From NCBI RefSeq assembly GCF_001905385.1, contig NZ_LIPF01000012.1:62001-126000 (forward strand): DNA of 64,000 nt, written 5' to 3'. Positions 52,304-61,224 of the stretch are shown piece after piece. The DNA comes from Streptomyces sp. CB02414 (GTDB lineage: Bacteria > Actinomycetota > Actinomycetes > Streptomycetales > Streptomycetaceae). The translations under genes and the position numbers were made by a program. Within the stretch, counting starts at the first letter, position 1. Each line of letters starts with the position of its first letter. A model generated the notes under the pieces. The model was not told the origin of the DNA. It ran no database searches and saw only the letters and a list, made by a program, of their open reading frames with translations.

Positions 52304-55300
52304 ATGCAGACCTCGTCGGACCGGCACGAGTATCCCGCCCACTGGGAGGCCGACGTGGTGCTGCGCGACGGCGGCACCGCGCGCGTCCGCCCCATCACCG
52401 TTGATGACGCCGAGCGCCTGGTCAGCTTCTACGAGCAGGTCTCCGACGAGTCGAAGTACTACCGCTTCTTCGCGCCGTACCCTCGCCTGTCCGCCAAGGA
52501 CGTCCACCGCTTCACGCACCACGACTTTGTGGACCGGGTGGGACTCGCGGCCACCGTCGGCGGCGAGTTCATCGCCACCGTACGCTACGACCGGATCGGC
52601 GCCGGCGGAACGCCCGCCACCGCACCCGCCGACGAGGCCGAGGTCGCCTTCCTCGTCCAGGACGCCCACCAGGGGCGCGGCGTCGCCTCCGCGCTGCTGG
52701 AGCACATCGCCGCCGTCGCCCGGGAGCGCGGCATCCGCCGCTTCGCCGCCGAGGTGCTGCCCGCCAACACCAAGATGATCAAGGTGTTCATGGACGCCGG
52801 GTACACCCAGAAGCGCAGCTTCGAGGACGGCGTGGTCCGCCTGGAGTTCGGCCTCGAACCGACCGACCGCTCCCTGGCCGTTCAGTACGCGCGCGAGCAG
52901 CGCGCGGAGGCGCGTTCCGTGCAGCGGCTGCTGAGGCCCGGCTCGGTCGCGGTCGTCGGCACCGGCCGCACGCCGGGGGGAGTCGGCCGCAGCATCCTCG
53001 GCAACATCCGGGACGCGGGCTACACCGGTCGGCTGTACGCCGTGAACAAGGCCTTCCCCGAAGACCGGAAGGAGATCGACGGGGTGCCCGCGTGCCGCTC
53101 GGTGCGTGACATCGACGGGCCGGTCGACCTCGCCGTCGTCACCGTCCCCGCCGAGCGTGTCCCCGAGGTCGTCACCGAGTGCGGCGAGCACGGCGTGCAG
53201 GGCCTGGTGGTGATCTCCGCCGGATACGCCGACAGCGGCCCCGAGGGACGCGAACGCCAGCGCGCCCTCGTGCGGCAGGCGCGCACGCACGGCATGCGGA
53301 TCATCGGGCCCAACGCCTTCGGGGTCATCAACACCTCCGCGGACGTGCGGCTGAACGCCTCGCTCGCCCCCGAGACGCCCCGCCCCGGCCGGATCGGCCT
53401 GTTCGCCCAGTCCGGCGCCATCGGCATCGCCCTGCTCTCCCGGCTGCACCGGCGCGGCGGCGGAGTCACCGGCGTCACCGGCGTGTCGACCTTCGTCTCC
53501 TCCGGCAACCGGGCCGACGTCTCCGGCAACGACGTCCTCCAGTACTGGTACGACGACCCGGAGACCGACGTCGCGCTGATGTACCTGGAGTCCATCGGGA
53601 ACCCCCGCAAGTTCACCCGCCTCGCCCGGCGCACGGCGGCCGTCAAGCCCCTGGTCGTCGTGCAGGGGGCCAGGCACGGGGGCGTGGCACCGCAGGGACA
53701 CGCCGTACGGGCGACGCGACTCCCGCACGCGACGGTCTCCGCGCTGCTCAGGCAGGCCGGCGTGATCCGCGTCGACACGATCACCGACCTCGTCGACGCG
53801 GGGCTGCTGCTCGCCCGCCAGCCGCTGCCCCCGGGGCCGAGGGTGGCCATCCTGGGGAACTCCGAGTCCCTTGGCCTGCTGACGTACGACGCGTGTCTCT
53901 CCGAAGGGCTGCGCCCGCACCCCCCGCTGGACCTGACGACGGCCGCCTCGGCGGACGACTTCCACGCGGCCCTGTCCCGGGCCCTGGCCGACGACACGTG
54001 CGACGCCGTGGTGGTGACCGCGATCCCGACGGTGGGGGAGGGATCGGCCGGGGACGCCGCGCTGGCGGCGGCCCTGCGGTCGGCGGCCGCCGCGGTGCCG
54101 GCCAAGCCGGTCCTCGTGGTCCACGTGGAACTGGGCGGCCTGGCGGAAGCCCTCTCGGCAGCGGCCAGCACCGCACCGCAGGCACTCCAGCCGACGCAAC
54201 CGCAGCCGGCGCCCGCGGAGCCCGGGAGCGGCGATCCCACGGGCCCCCGGAGCGGGGGGCCCTATGAGCCCCGGGCCACCGACTCCTCGGACCCGGGCAC
54301 CGCGGGGCCGGGTGAGCCTGGGGCCACCGCGCCCGGGGACCCGCAGGCCGCTGGGCCTGCGGCCACGCAGACTGCGGGACCGGGGGAGCCGAGGGCCTCC
54401 GCGCCCACGGCTCCCGGGGCGACTGGGCGCAGGGACCTGCAGCCCACCGGGCCCGCCGAGCCTCGGACCACCGCGTCCACGGACCCTCGCCCTCGCCCCC
54501 CGGCACCCACCGCCGAACCACCCCGGACCGCCGCTCCCGGCGCCCCCGCCCCGACCGGCAGGTCGCAGCCGCCCACCCCGCCCACGCCCGGCACTGTTCC
54601 GGAGGACGCCGCTCCCCGCGGCACCCGCCTCATCCCCGCCTACCCCGCCGCCGAACGTGCCGTCCGGGCCCTCGCTCATGCCGTCGCCTACGGTCAGTGG
54701 CGGCGTGACGCCGCCGACCCCGGCAAGGTGCCGGAGTACGAGGACATCGACGAGAAGGGCGCCGCCGGGCTGATCGCCGGGCACCTCGCGCGCGGGCAGG
54801 GACTTACCCTCGGCGACGCGGAGACCTGCGAGCTGCTCGCCAGGTACGGCGTCCACGTGCACCGCGCCCTGCCCGCCCCCACCCCCGAAGACGCGGTCGC
54901 CGCCGCACGCACCATCGGCTACCCCGTCGCCCTCAAGGCCACCGCCCCGCACCTGCGCCACCGCGCCGACCTGGGCGGCGTACGTCTCGACCTTGCGGAC
55001 GAGGAGCAACTGCGCCGGGCGTACGCCGAGTTGACCGAGCTGTTCGGGACACCCGCGGAGCTGCGCCCGGTGGTGCAGGGCATGGCCCCGCGCGGTGTCG
55101 ACACCGTCGTGCGGGCGGTCATCGACCCGGCGGCCGGCGCCGCGCTCTCCTTCGGGCTCGCCGGGGCGGCCACCCAGCTGCTCGGCGACATGGCGCACCG
55201 GCTGATCCCGGTCACCGACCGCGAGGCGAACTCGCTCATCCGCTCGATCCGCACGGCACCCCTCCTCTTCGGCTGGCGCGGCTCGGCCCCGGTGGACTCC

Positions 55301-55486
55301 GCCGCCCTGGAGGAGCTGCTGCTGCGGGTCTCCCGGCTGGTCGACGACCACCCGGAGGTCGTCGCGGTCACCCTGGAACCGGTCGTCGTGGCCCCGCGCG
55401 GCCTGAGCGTCCTCAGCGCCTCCGTCCGCCTCGCGCCACCTCCCGCCAGGGACGACCTCGGCCCGCGCACCCTGCCCGCCTACTGA
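52304..55486 (+). CDS. patA: PatA-type protein acetyltransferase (GNAT + acyl-CoA synthetase-like)
   Basis: A 1060-residue protein. Residues 1-195 are a GNAT domain (DAHQGRGVASALLEHIAAVA carries the acetyl-CoA loop). From about 200 the nucleotide-diphosphate-forming acyl-CoA synthetase-like region begins (RPGSVAVVGTGRTPGGVG), with CoA-binding and ligase-CoA domains to about 610. Residues 620-775 are a Gly/Pro-rich collagen-like linker. An ATP-grasp-like domain completes the chain (830-1045). This order, GNAT first and a collagen-like linker, is that of S. lividans SlPatA, which acetylates acyl-CoA synthetases. ATG 52304 follows TACTCT (52291-52296). It is divergent from ptsH. Confidence 0.9.
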   Translation: MQTSSDRHEYPAHWEADVVLRDGGTARVRPITVDDAERLVSFYEQVSDESKYYRFFAPYPRLSAKDVHRFTHHDFVDRVGLAATVGGEFIATVRYDRIGAGGTPATAPADEAEVAFLVQDAHQGRGVASALLEHIAAVARERGIRRFAAEVLPANTKMIKVFMDAGYTQKRSFEDGVVRLEFGLEPTDRSLAVQYAREQRAEARSVQRLLRPGSVAVVGTGRTPGGVGRSILGNIRDAGYTGRLYAVNKAFPEDRKEIDGVPACRSVRDIDGPVDLAVVTVPAERVPEVVTECGEHGVQGLVVISAGYADSGPEGRERQRALVRQARTHGMRIIGPNAFGVINTSADVRLNASLAPETPRPGRIGLFAQSGAIGIALLSRLHRRGGGVTGVTGVSTFVSSGNRADVSGNDVLQYWYDDPETDVALMYLESIGNPRKFTRLARRTAAVKPLVVVQGARHGGVAPQGHAVRATRLPHATVSALLRQAGVIRVDTITDLVDAGLLLARQPLPPGPRVAILGNSESLGLLTYDACLSEGLRPHPPLDLTTAASADDFHAALSRALADDTCDAVVVTAIPTVGEGSAGDAALAAALRSAAAAVPAKPVLVVHVELGGLAEALSAAASTAPQALQPTQPQPAPAEPGSGDPTGPRSGGPYEPRATDSSDPGTAGPGEPGATAPGDPQAAGPAATQTAGPGEPRASAPTAPGATGRRDLQPTGPAEPRTTASTDPRPRPPAPTAEPPRTAAPGAPAPTGRSQPPTPPTPGTVPEDAAPRGTRLIPAYPAAERAVRALAHAVAYGQWRRDAADPGKVPEYEDIDEKGAAGLIAGHLARGQGLTLGDAETCELLARYGVHVHRALPAPTPEDAVAAARTIGYPVALKATAPHLRHRADLGGVRLDLADEEQLRRAYAELTELFGTPAELRPVVQGMAPRGVDTVVRAVIDPAAGAALSFGLAGAATQLLGDMAHRLIPVTDREANSLIRSIRTAPLLFGWRGSAPVDSAALEELLLRVSRLVDDHPEVVAVTLEPVVVAPRGLSVLSASVRLAPPPARDDLGPRTLPAY

Positions 55487-55557
55487 CCGCGCACCGTCCG
55501 GGACGGGTGCCGCACAGGCGTCCCGCGCAGTCAGTGGGCCCCCGTAGGATGGACGGC

Positions 55558-56142
55558 ATGGCCAAGACCAGTACGACGACCCAGGGGCTGCGAGCGGCGA
55601 TCGAGCGCAGCGGCTACTACCCGGCCCTCGTGGCCGAGGCGGTGGAGGCCGCCGTGGGCGGCGAGCCCGTGCGGTCGTACCTGGTCCACCAGGAGACGAC
55701 GTTCGACCAGAACGAGGTGCGCCGGCACGTGACCGTGCTCGTGCTCACCGGCAACCGCTTCATCGTCAGCCACACCGACGAGCAGGCCGCCGACGACACC
55801 TCCCCGACGCCGTACGCCACGACGTCCACCGAGTCCGTCAAGCTCGGCCGGATCTCGTCCATCGTCGTCAGCCGCGTGGTCGCCAACCCGGAGCAGTACA
55901 AGCCGGGCACCCTGCCCCGCGAGATCGTGCTCACCATCGGCTGGGGCGCCGTCTCCCGCCTCGACCTGGAGCCCGCCGCCTGCGGCGACCCCAACTGCGA
56001 GGCCGACCACGGCTACACCGGCAGCTCGACCGCCGACGACCTGAGCCTGCGCGTCAGCGAGGCCGGGGACGGCCCGGAGACGGTGCGCCAGGCGCTCGCC
56101 TTCGCGCAGGCCCTCTCCGAGGCGACGGCGGACACCCGCTGA
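55558..56142 (+). CDS. DUF5998 family protein
   Basis: A 194-residue conserved actinobacterial protein (MAKTSTTTQGLRAAIERSGY start), which I associate with DUF5998. It is a soluble alpha/beta protein with a possible metal-binding pair of Cys and His in ACGDPNCEADHGY. ATG 55558 was chosen over the longer frame because it gives this conserved start, with GTAGGAT 7 bases upstream as possible -10. Its TGA overlaps the ATG of the pyrophosphatase gene by one base, so the pair is coupled. No function is known to me. Confidence 0.82.
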   Translation: MAKTSTTTQGLRAAIERSGYYPALVAEAVEAAVGGEPVRSYLVHQETTFDQNEVRRHVTVLVLTGNRFIVSHTDEQAADDTSPTPYATTSTESVKLGRISSIVVSRVVANPEQYKPGTLPREIVLTIGWGAVSRLDLEPAACGDPNCEADHGYTGSSTADDLSLRVSEAGDGPETVRQALAFAQALSEATADTR

Positions 56143-57335
56143 TGGTCCAGCCCGCCGCCTGGGACACCGACCCGGAACCGCTCCCCGTCGACTCCGCCCC
56201 CGTACCCGAGTACGGCAGCGGGTCCCTCGCCGACCTGCTGCCCACCCTGGCCGCCGGTCTCGGCGTCCCCGGCACGACCGCGGGCATCGCCGAGCTGACC
56301 CCCGCCGACCGCAACTGCGTGTTCCTCATCGACGGCCTCGGCTGGGAGCAGCTGCGCGCCCACCCCGAGGACGCCCCCTTCATGAGCTCGCTCCTCGGCA
56401 GCTCACGCGGCGGCACCGGACGTCCGATCACCGCTGGCTACCCGGCGACCACCGCGACCTCCCTCGCCTCCGTCGGCACCGGCCTGCCGCCGGGCGCCCA
56501 CGGCCTGCCCGGATACACGGTGCGTAATCCGGACACCGGCGAGCTGATGAACCAGCTGCGCTGGCAGCCGTGGACGGCGCCGGGCGCCTGGCAGCCGTAC
56601 CCCACCGTGTTCGAACTCGCCCACCGCGCGGGAGTGCACGCCGCCCAGGTCTCCTCCCCGACCTTCGCGAACACCCCGCTGACCAAGGTCGCGCTCAGTG
56701 GCGGCGCGTTCCACGGCCGGCTGTCCGGCGAGGACCGCATGGACCTCGCCGCCGAGCAACTGGCCGGCGCCGACCGCGCCCTCGTCTACACGTACTACGC
56801 CGAGGTCGACGGCGCCGGACACCGCTTCGGCATCGACTCCGACACCTGGCGCGGCCAGCTCGCCCACGTCGACCGGCTCGTCCAGCGCCTCGCCGAGCAG
56901 CTGCCGCCGCGCAGCGCCCTGTACGTCACCGCCGACCACGGCATGATCGACGTGCCCTTCGACGAGGACCACCGCATCGACTTCGACGAGGACTGGGAGC
57001 TGAAGGCGGGCGTCGCCCTCCTCGGCGGCGAGGGCCGCGCCCGGCACGTGTACGCGGTCCCGGGTGCGCAGAGCGACGTGCTGACCTGCTGGCGCGAGGT
57101 GCTCGGCGAGCAGTTCTGGGTGGCGTCGAGGGACGAGGCGATCGAGGCGGGCTGGTTCGGTCCCCGCATCGACGACCGGGTGTACGCCCGCATCGGCGAC
57201 GTGATCGCCGCCGCGCGGGACGATGTCCTGCTCATCGCCTCGGAGCGGGAGCCGAAGGAATCCTCGATGGTCGGCAATCACGGGTCGATGACCCCCGCCG
57301 AGCAACTCGTCCCGCTGCTCGAAGTACGCTCCTGA
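56142..57335 (+). CDS. Alkaline-phosphatase-superfamily nucleotide pyrophosphatase/phosphodiesterase
   Basis: A 397-residue type I phosphodiesterase-like enzyme. Metal and nucleophile positions are visible: Asp64 in FLIDGLGWE, a Thr in YPATTATSLAS (residues 103-106), Asp and His in YYAEVDGAGHRFG, DH in TADHGMID and His in GNHGSMT. There is no signal peptide, so it is cytoplasmic. The start shares one base with the previous stop (TGATG), and thymidine kinase follows 58 bases on, suggesting a nucleotide-handling operon. Substrate unknown. Confidence 0.88.
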   Translation: MVQPAAWDTDPEPLPVDSAPVPEYGSGSLADLLPTLAAGLGVPGTTAGIAELTPADRNCVFLIDGLGWEQLRAHPEDAPFMSSLLGSSRGGTGRPITAGYPATTATSLASVGTGLPPGAHGLPGYTVRNPDTGELMNQLRWQPWTAPGAWQPYPTVFELAHRAGVHAAQVSSPTFANTPLTKVALSGGAFHGRLSGEDRMDLAAEQLAGADRALVYTYYAEVDGAGHRFGIDSDTWRGQLAHVDRLVQRLAEQLPPRSALYVTADHGMIDVPFDEDHRIDFDEDWELKAGVALLGGEGRARHVYAVPGAQSDVLTCWREVLGEQFWVASRDEAIEAGWFGPRIDDRVYARIGDVIAAARDDVLLIASEREPKESSMVGNHGSMTPAEQLVPLLEVRS

Positions 57336-57393
57336 CCCCCTCCCTTCCCCTTCCGCTTCACCGATCCCGATGCCGAAAGGTGCTCAACCCCTC

Positions 57394-58044
57394 ATGCCCG
57401 AGCTGGTGTTCTTCTCCGGAACGATGGACTGCGGGAAGTCGACACTGGCTCTCCAGATCGAGCACAACCGCTCCGCGCGAGGCCTGGCCGGCATGATCTT
57501 CACCCGGGACGACCGCGCGGGCGAGGGCAAGCTCTCCTCGCGCCTCGGTCTGGTCACCGACGCGGTGGAGGTCGAGGACGGGCAGGACCTGTACGCCTAT
57601 CTCGTCGACCACCTCTCCCAGGGCGGACGCGCAGACTATGTGATCGCGGACGAGGCGCAGTTCCTCGCGCCGGAGCAGATCGACCAGCTCGCGCGCGTGG
57701 TCGACGACCTCGGCGTCGACGTGTACGCCTTCGGCATCACCACCGATTTCCGCTCCAAGCTGTTCCCCGGCTCCCAGCGCCTGGTCGAACTCGCCGACCG
57801 CGTCGAGGTGCTCCAGGTCGAGGCCCTGTGCTGGTGCGGCGCCCGCGCCACGCACAACGCCCGGACGGTCGGCGGTGTCATGGTCGTCGAGGGCGCCCAG
57901 GTGGTCGTCGGCGACGTCGCCCACTCCGCCGACGAGGTCGGCTACGAGGTGCTGTGCCGCCGCCACCACCGGCGCCGGATGACGGCGGCGACGTCCCGCG
58001 CGGCGGCGCTGTCACCTGACGTGCTGCCGGTGTCCTCCGCCTGA
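57394..58044 (+). CDS. tdk: Thymidine kinase (type II)
   Basis: A 216-residue salvage enzyme phosphorylating thymidine. Walker A is GTMDCGKST at 9-17, the DEAQF motif is at 86-90, and zinc-binding cysteines lie in LCWCGARATH and VLCRRHH. ATG 57394 gives the conserved MPELVFFSGTMDCGKST start; ATG 57370 is upstream but unlikely. It is the last gene of a plus-strand run with DUF5998 and the phosphodiesterase. Its stop codon is the first unit of an octamer repeat. Confidence 0.93.
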   Translation: MPELVFFSGTMDCGKSTLALQIEHNRSARGLAGMIFTRDDRAGEGKLSSRLGLVTDAVEVEDGQDLYAYLVDHLSQGGRADYVIADEAQFLAPEQIDQLARVVDDLGVDVYAFGITTDFRSKLFPGSQRLVELADRVEVLQVEALCWCGARATHNARTVGGVMVVEGAQVVVGDVAHSADEVGYEVLCRRHHRRRMTAATSRAAALSPDVLPVSSA

Positions 58045-58076
58045 CCGCCTGACCGCCTGACCGCCTGACCGCCTGA
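58037..58076 (+). repeat. Octamer tandem repeat CCGCCTGA x5
   Basis: Five perfect tandem copies, the first holding the thymidine kinase stop codon. The unit length is not a multiple of three, so the TGA words fall in all three frames. It looks like a slippage-prone microsatellite. Confidence 0.9.
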
Positions 58077-58086
58077 GCGTCGGGCC

Positions 58087-58962
58087 TCAGCCGATCCGGG
58101 TTCCCGCGCCGCTCACCCGTACCCGCCGGTCACCCGCGCGCAGCGTGACCGTGAGCTCGCCGGGCCGGCCCAGGTCCTCGCCCTGGTGCAGGGTGAGGAC
58201 GGTGTCCCCGGGTACGAGACCCAGCTCCCGGGTGTACGCGCCGAACGCGGCGGCCGCGGCGCCGGTCGCCGGGTCCTCGACGACGCCGCCGACGGGGAAC
58301 GGGTCACGGACGTGGAAGACGGTGGCCGACTCACGCCACACCAGCTGGACCGTGGTCAGGTCCAGGCGGTGCATCAGGGCCTCCAGACGCGCGAAGTCGT
58401 ACGCCAGATCCGCGAGGCGGGCGCGCGTCGCCGCCGCGAGCACGAGATGGCGCGCGCCGGCGAACGCGATCCGGGGCGGGAACGCCGGGTCGAGATCGGC
58501 GGCCGGCCAGCCGAGCGCCGCGAGCGCCTCCGCGAGGTCGGCGTCGGTGATCTGCTCGACATGCGGTTCGACGCTGGTGAGCGTGGCCCGGAGCGCCCCA
58601 CCCTCCTCGGCGACCTCCACCGGCACGGTGCCGGCCCGCGTCGCGAACAACAGCTCCCCGGGCCCCATCCGCTCGGCCAGTGCGACGGCGGCCGCGACGG
58701 TGGCGTGCCCGCAGAACGGCACCTCCGCCTTGGGGCTGAAGTAGCGGATCCCGTACGCCCGTCCCTCCTGGCCGCCGAGCCCTTCCGGGGGCGCGGTCAG
58801 GAACGCGCTCTCCGAGTACCCGAGTTCGGCGGCGACGGCCAGCATGTCGCCGTCGTCGAGGCCGGCGGCGTCCAGGACGACACCCGCAGGGTTCCCGCCG
58901 TCGGGAGTGCCGGAGAAGGCGGTGTAGCGAAGCACCTCGGGCCGCGTCACATTCGTCGTCAT
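58087..58962 (-). CDS. PhzF-family isomerase-like protein
   Basis: A 291-residue PhzF/diaminopimelate-epimerase-fold protein with two similar halves. The catalytic-type Glu51 lies in GYSESAFLT, and other conserved stretches are DGGNPAGVVL, FCGHATVAAA and VVEDPATGAAAAAFGAY. Phenazine genes are absent, so this is one of the many PhzF relatives of unknown substrate. ATG 58962 or nearby; the next gene (VOC protein) lies 28 bases upstream on the same strand, so an operon is likely. Confidence 0.9.
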   Translation of the reverse strand: MTTNVTRPEVLRYTAFSGTPDGGNPAGVVLDAAGLDDGDMLAVAAELGYSESAFLTAPPEGLGGQEGRAYGIRYFSPKAEVPFCGHATVAAAVALAERMGPGELLFATRAGTVPVEVAEEGGALRATLTSVEPHVEQITDADLAEALAALGWPAADLDPAFPPRIAFAGARHLVLAAATRARLADLAYDFARLEALMHRLDLTTVQLVWRESATVFHVRDPFPVGGVVEDPATGAAAAAFGAYTRELGLVPGDTVLTLHQGEDLGRPGELTVTLRAGDRRVRVSGAGTRIG

Positions 58963-58990
58963 GCTCGCGGCAACAGCGGGCGGACCAGGC

Positions 58991-59827
58991 CTATTCCGGC
59001 CGCGACCGGGCGTCCGTGCCCCGAGCCCGCCCGCCCTGCAGCACCGCGAACCGAGCTCCCTCCGGATCCGCCACCATCGCCACCCGGCCGTGGGTGGTGT
59101 CCCCGGCCGGTTCGAGGACGTGGCCGCCCAGCGCCGTGAGGTTCTCCAGAGCCTCCTCCGCGTCGGCCACCTGGAAGTACGTCACCCAGTGCGGCCCCCG
59201 GTCGCGCGGCAGGGCGCCTCCGACGCCGTGGATGCCGGCGACTGGCCGGCCGTCGAGCCGCAGGGTCACGTAGTCGCGGTCGGCGGAGTCCTCCGGGACC
59301 AGTTCGAAGCCGAACACGGTCTCGTAGAACTTGGCGACGCTCGCCGACTCGTACGTCACCAGCTCGTTCCACGCCGGTGTGCCGGGCACTCCCGTGACCG
59401 CCGTGCCGAGGTGGGCCGCCGCCTGCCAGACGCCGAAGACGGCGCCGGAGGGGTCGGAGCCGATGGCCAGGCGGCCGGCCTCGCCCGCGTCCAGCGGGCC
59501 CACGCCGACGGTGCCACCGCACAGGCGTACCGTTTCGGCCGTCCGGTCGACGTCGTCGGAGGCGAAGTAGGGCGTCCAGGCGATGGGAAGGTGCCGGTCC
59601 GAGGGCAGCCGGCCGATGCCGGCCACCTCACGCCCGTCGAGCAGCGCTCGTGCGTAGGGGCCCAGTTGCTGGGGGCCGGGCCGGAACTCCCAGCCGAACA
59701 GAGCCCCGTAGAAGTCGTGGGTCGCGGCCGGCCCGTGCACCATCAGGCTCACCCAGCAGGGTGTGCCCGGTGCGCGCCGGGCGTTCGTCTCGCCGTTCCG
59801 GCCGGCCGACCCCCGTGCGTCGCTCAT
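58991..59827 (-). CDS. Double-domain VOC (glyoxalase/dioxygenase-like) protein
   Basis: A 278-residue protein with two tandem VOC domains (about 23-135 and 150-268; each begins with a strand plus FYGALFGWEF or FYETVFGFEL). Such proteins include hydroxylase-like CFP-30B relatives and antibiotic-binding proteins. The metal ligands are not fully conserved, so catalysis is uncertain. ATG 59827 follows GAGAAGAGAG. It is co-oriented with the PhzF-like gene, separated by 28 bases. Confidence 0.85.
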   Translation of the reverse strand: MSDARGSAGRNGETNARRAPGTPCWVSLMVHGPAATHDFYGALFGWEFRPGPQQLGPYARALLDGREVAGIGRLPSDRHLPIAWTPYFASDDVDRTAETVRLCGGTVGVGPLDAGEAGRLAIGSDPSGAVFGVWQAAAHLGTAVTGVPGTPAWNELVTYESASVAKFYETVFGFELVPEDSADRDYVTLRLDGRPVAGIHGVGGALPRDRGPHWVTYFQVADAEEALENLTALGGHVLEPAGDTTHGRVAMVADPEGARFAVLQGGRARGTDARSRPE

Positions 59828-60067
59828 CGCCACTCTCTTCTCGGCCCTGCGAGGGCCGTGCGTCCGCTTCCGCTCCGACGGACCTTCGCGCCGATGCCGG
59901 CACCGCACCCGGTGCCCGGCGCTCTCGGGCGTGCCCGCCGGGGCAGGCCGGCCGTCCCGGGTGGTACAGCTTGTGCTCGAACCCGTACGCCTCGTGATCG
60001 GTGCTGTCCGGCGGGCAGAGTAGCCCGACAGCGGCGCGGCGGCCACTCGGTACGCCAGGATGGAGCC

Positions 60068-60919
60068 ATGAACGCCATCATCTCCGCATCCGAACTCGCC
60101 GACGAACTGGCGGGCGGGGACCCGCCCGTCCTGCTCGACGTCCGCTGGCAGCTGAGCACGGCCAAGGCCGCCGGTGCCCCGCCGTTCGACGGCCGGGCCG
60201 AGTACGCCGCCGGGCACCTTCCCGGTGCGGTCTTCGTCAACCTGGACAAGGAGCTCGCCTCCGCTGCGGGCACCGGCGGCCGGCACCCGCTGCCGGACGT
60301 GGCGGAGTTCGGTGCGGCGATGCGCCGGGCGGGCGTGTCGGCAGGCCGGCCGGTCGTCGTGTACGACGGCGGACAGGGGTGGGCGGCGGCCCGGGCCTGG
60401 TGGCTGCTGCGCTGGACGGGTCACCCGAACGTGCGGGTCCTCGACGGCGGGTTGCCGTCCTGGGAGGCGCCGTTGTCGACGGACGCCCCCGTCCCCGCGG
60501 AGGGCGACTTCACGCCGGAACCGGGCGCGGTGGGTCTGCTGGACGCCGACGGGGCGGCCGCACTGGCCCGGTCCGGCGTGCTGTTCGACGCCCGCGCGGG
60601 GGAGCGGTACCGGGGCGAGGTCGAGCCGATCGACCCGGTCGGCGGTCACATCCCGGGCGCCGTGTCGGCTCCCACGACGGACAACGTGGCGGCTGACGGC
60701 CGCTTCCTGCCGGCTGGCGAACTCCGCGCACGCTTCGCCTCCCTCGGCGCCGAGGGGGACGGTGCGGTGGGCGTGTACTGCGGCTCGGGCGTGTCGGGGG
60801 CCCACGAGGTGCTGGCGCTGGCGGTGGCGGGCATCCCTGCGGCGCTGTACGTCGGTTCGTGGTCGGAGTGGTCGGCGGACCCGGAGCGGCCGGTCGCCGT
60901 GGGACCCGATCCCCAGTAG
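60068..60919 (+). CDS. Thiosulfate/mercaptopyruvate sulfurtransferase (rhodanese)
   Basis: A 283-residue double-rhodanese enzyme. The catalytic Cys238 sits in the loop YCGSGVSGAHEVLAL of the second domain; the first domain has an inactive equivalent, YDGGQGW. It transfers sulfur from thiosulfate or 3-mercaptopyruvate to cyanide or thiols. ATG 60068 follows GGAGCC. Single gene, divergent from the VOC gene and convergent with sepH. Confidence 0.93.
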   Translation: MNAIISASELADELAGGDPPVLLDVRWQLSTAKAAGAPPFDGRAEYAAGHLPGAVFVNLDKELASAAGTGGRHPLPDVAEFGAAMRRAGVSAGRPVVVYDGGQGWAAARAWWLLRWTGHPNVRVLDGGLPSWEAPLSTDAPVPAEGDFTPEPGAVGLLDADGAAALARSGVLFDARAGERYRGEVEPIDPVGGHIPGAVSAPTTDNVAADGRFLPAGELRARFASLGAEGDGAVGVYCGSGVSGAHEVLALAVAGIPAALYVGSWSEWSADPERPVAVGPDPQ

Positions 60920-61224
60920 GCATGCCGATCCGGTAGGTGTGTCCGGTGCGTCCCCCAGTGGGTGTGTGCGCCGACTCCGGCGGACATCCGGCCCCGCACC
61001 GGCGGGCGCGCCGGCCTCGTTCCTGTAGGCACGTCGGCGCCGGCTCGCTCTGGCCGGGTCGTGATCCTGGTGGAGCAGCGCTCCCGTGAGGCAGGACCCG
61101 GCAGGCACCCGGGGTCCGGTGGGCCGGGCCGGACGCCTGGCGCAGACCGTCCGACGAGTCAGGGGCGCACCCCGCGCGGGGAGCGCCCCTGACCCATTGA
61201 CCGTCGCAGAGCGAAAAGTTCCGC
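60920..61224. other. Convergent gap with a terminator only
   Basis: 305 bases between the rhodanese and sepH stops. Apart from the stem-loop at 61159-61192 I see no gene. Confidence 0.6.
61159..61192. terminator. Convergent stem-loop, rhodanese/sepH
   Basis: A 10-base-pair stem TCAGGGGCGC / GCGCCCCTGA encloses an A-A mismatch and a CCCC/GGGG inner stem with a GCGC loop. Confidence 0.8.

Noticed and set aside
52157..55351. Open frame of 1064 codons antisense to patA
   Set aside because: Shadow frame; patA has clear GNAT and acyl-CoA synthetase motifs.
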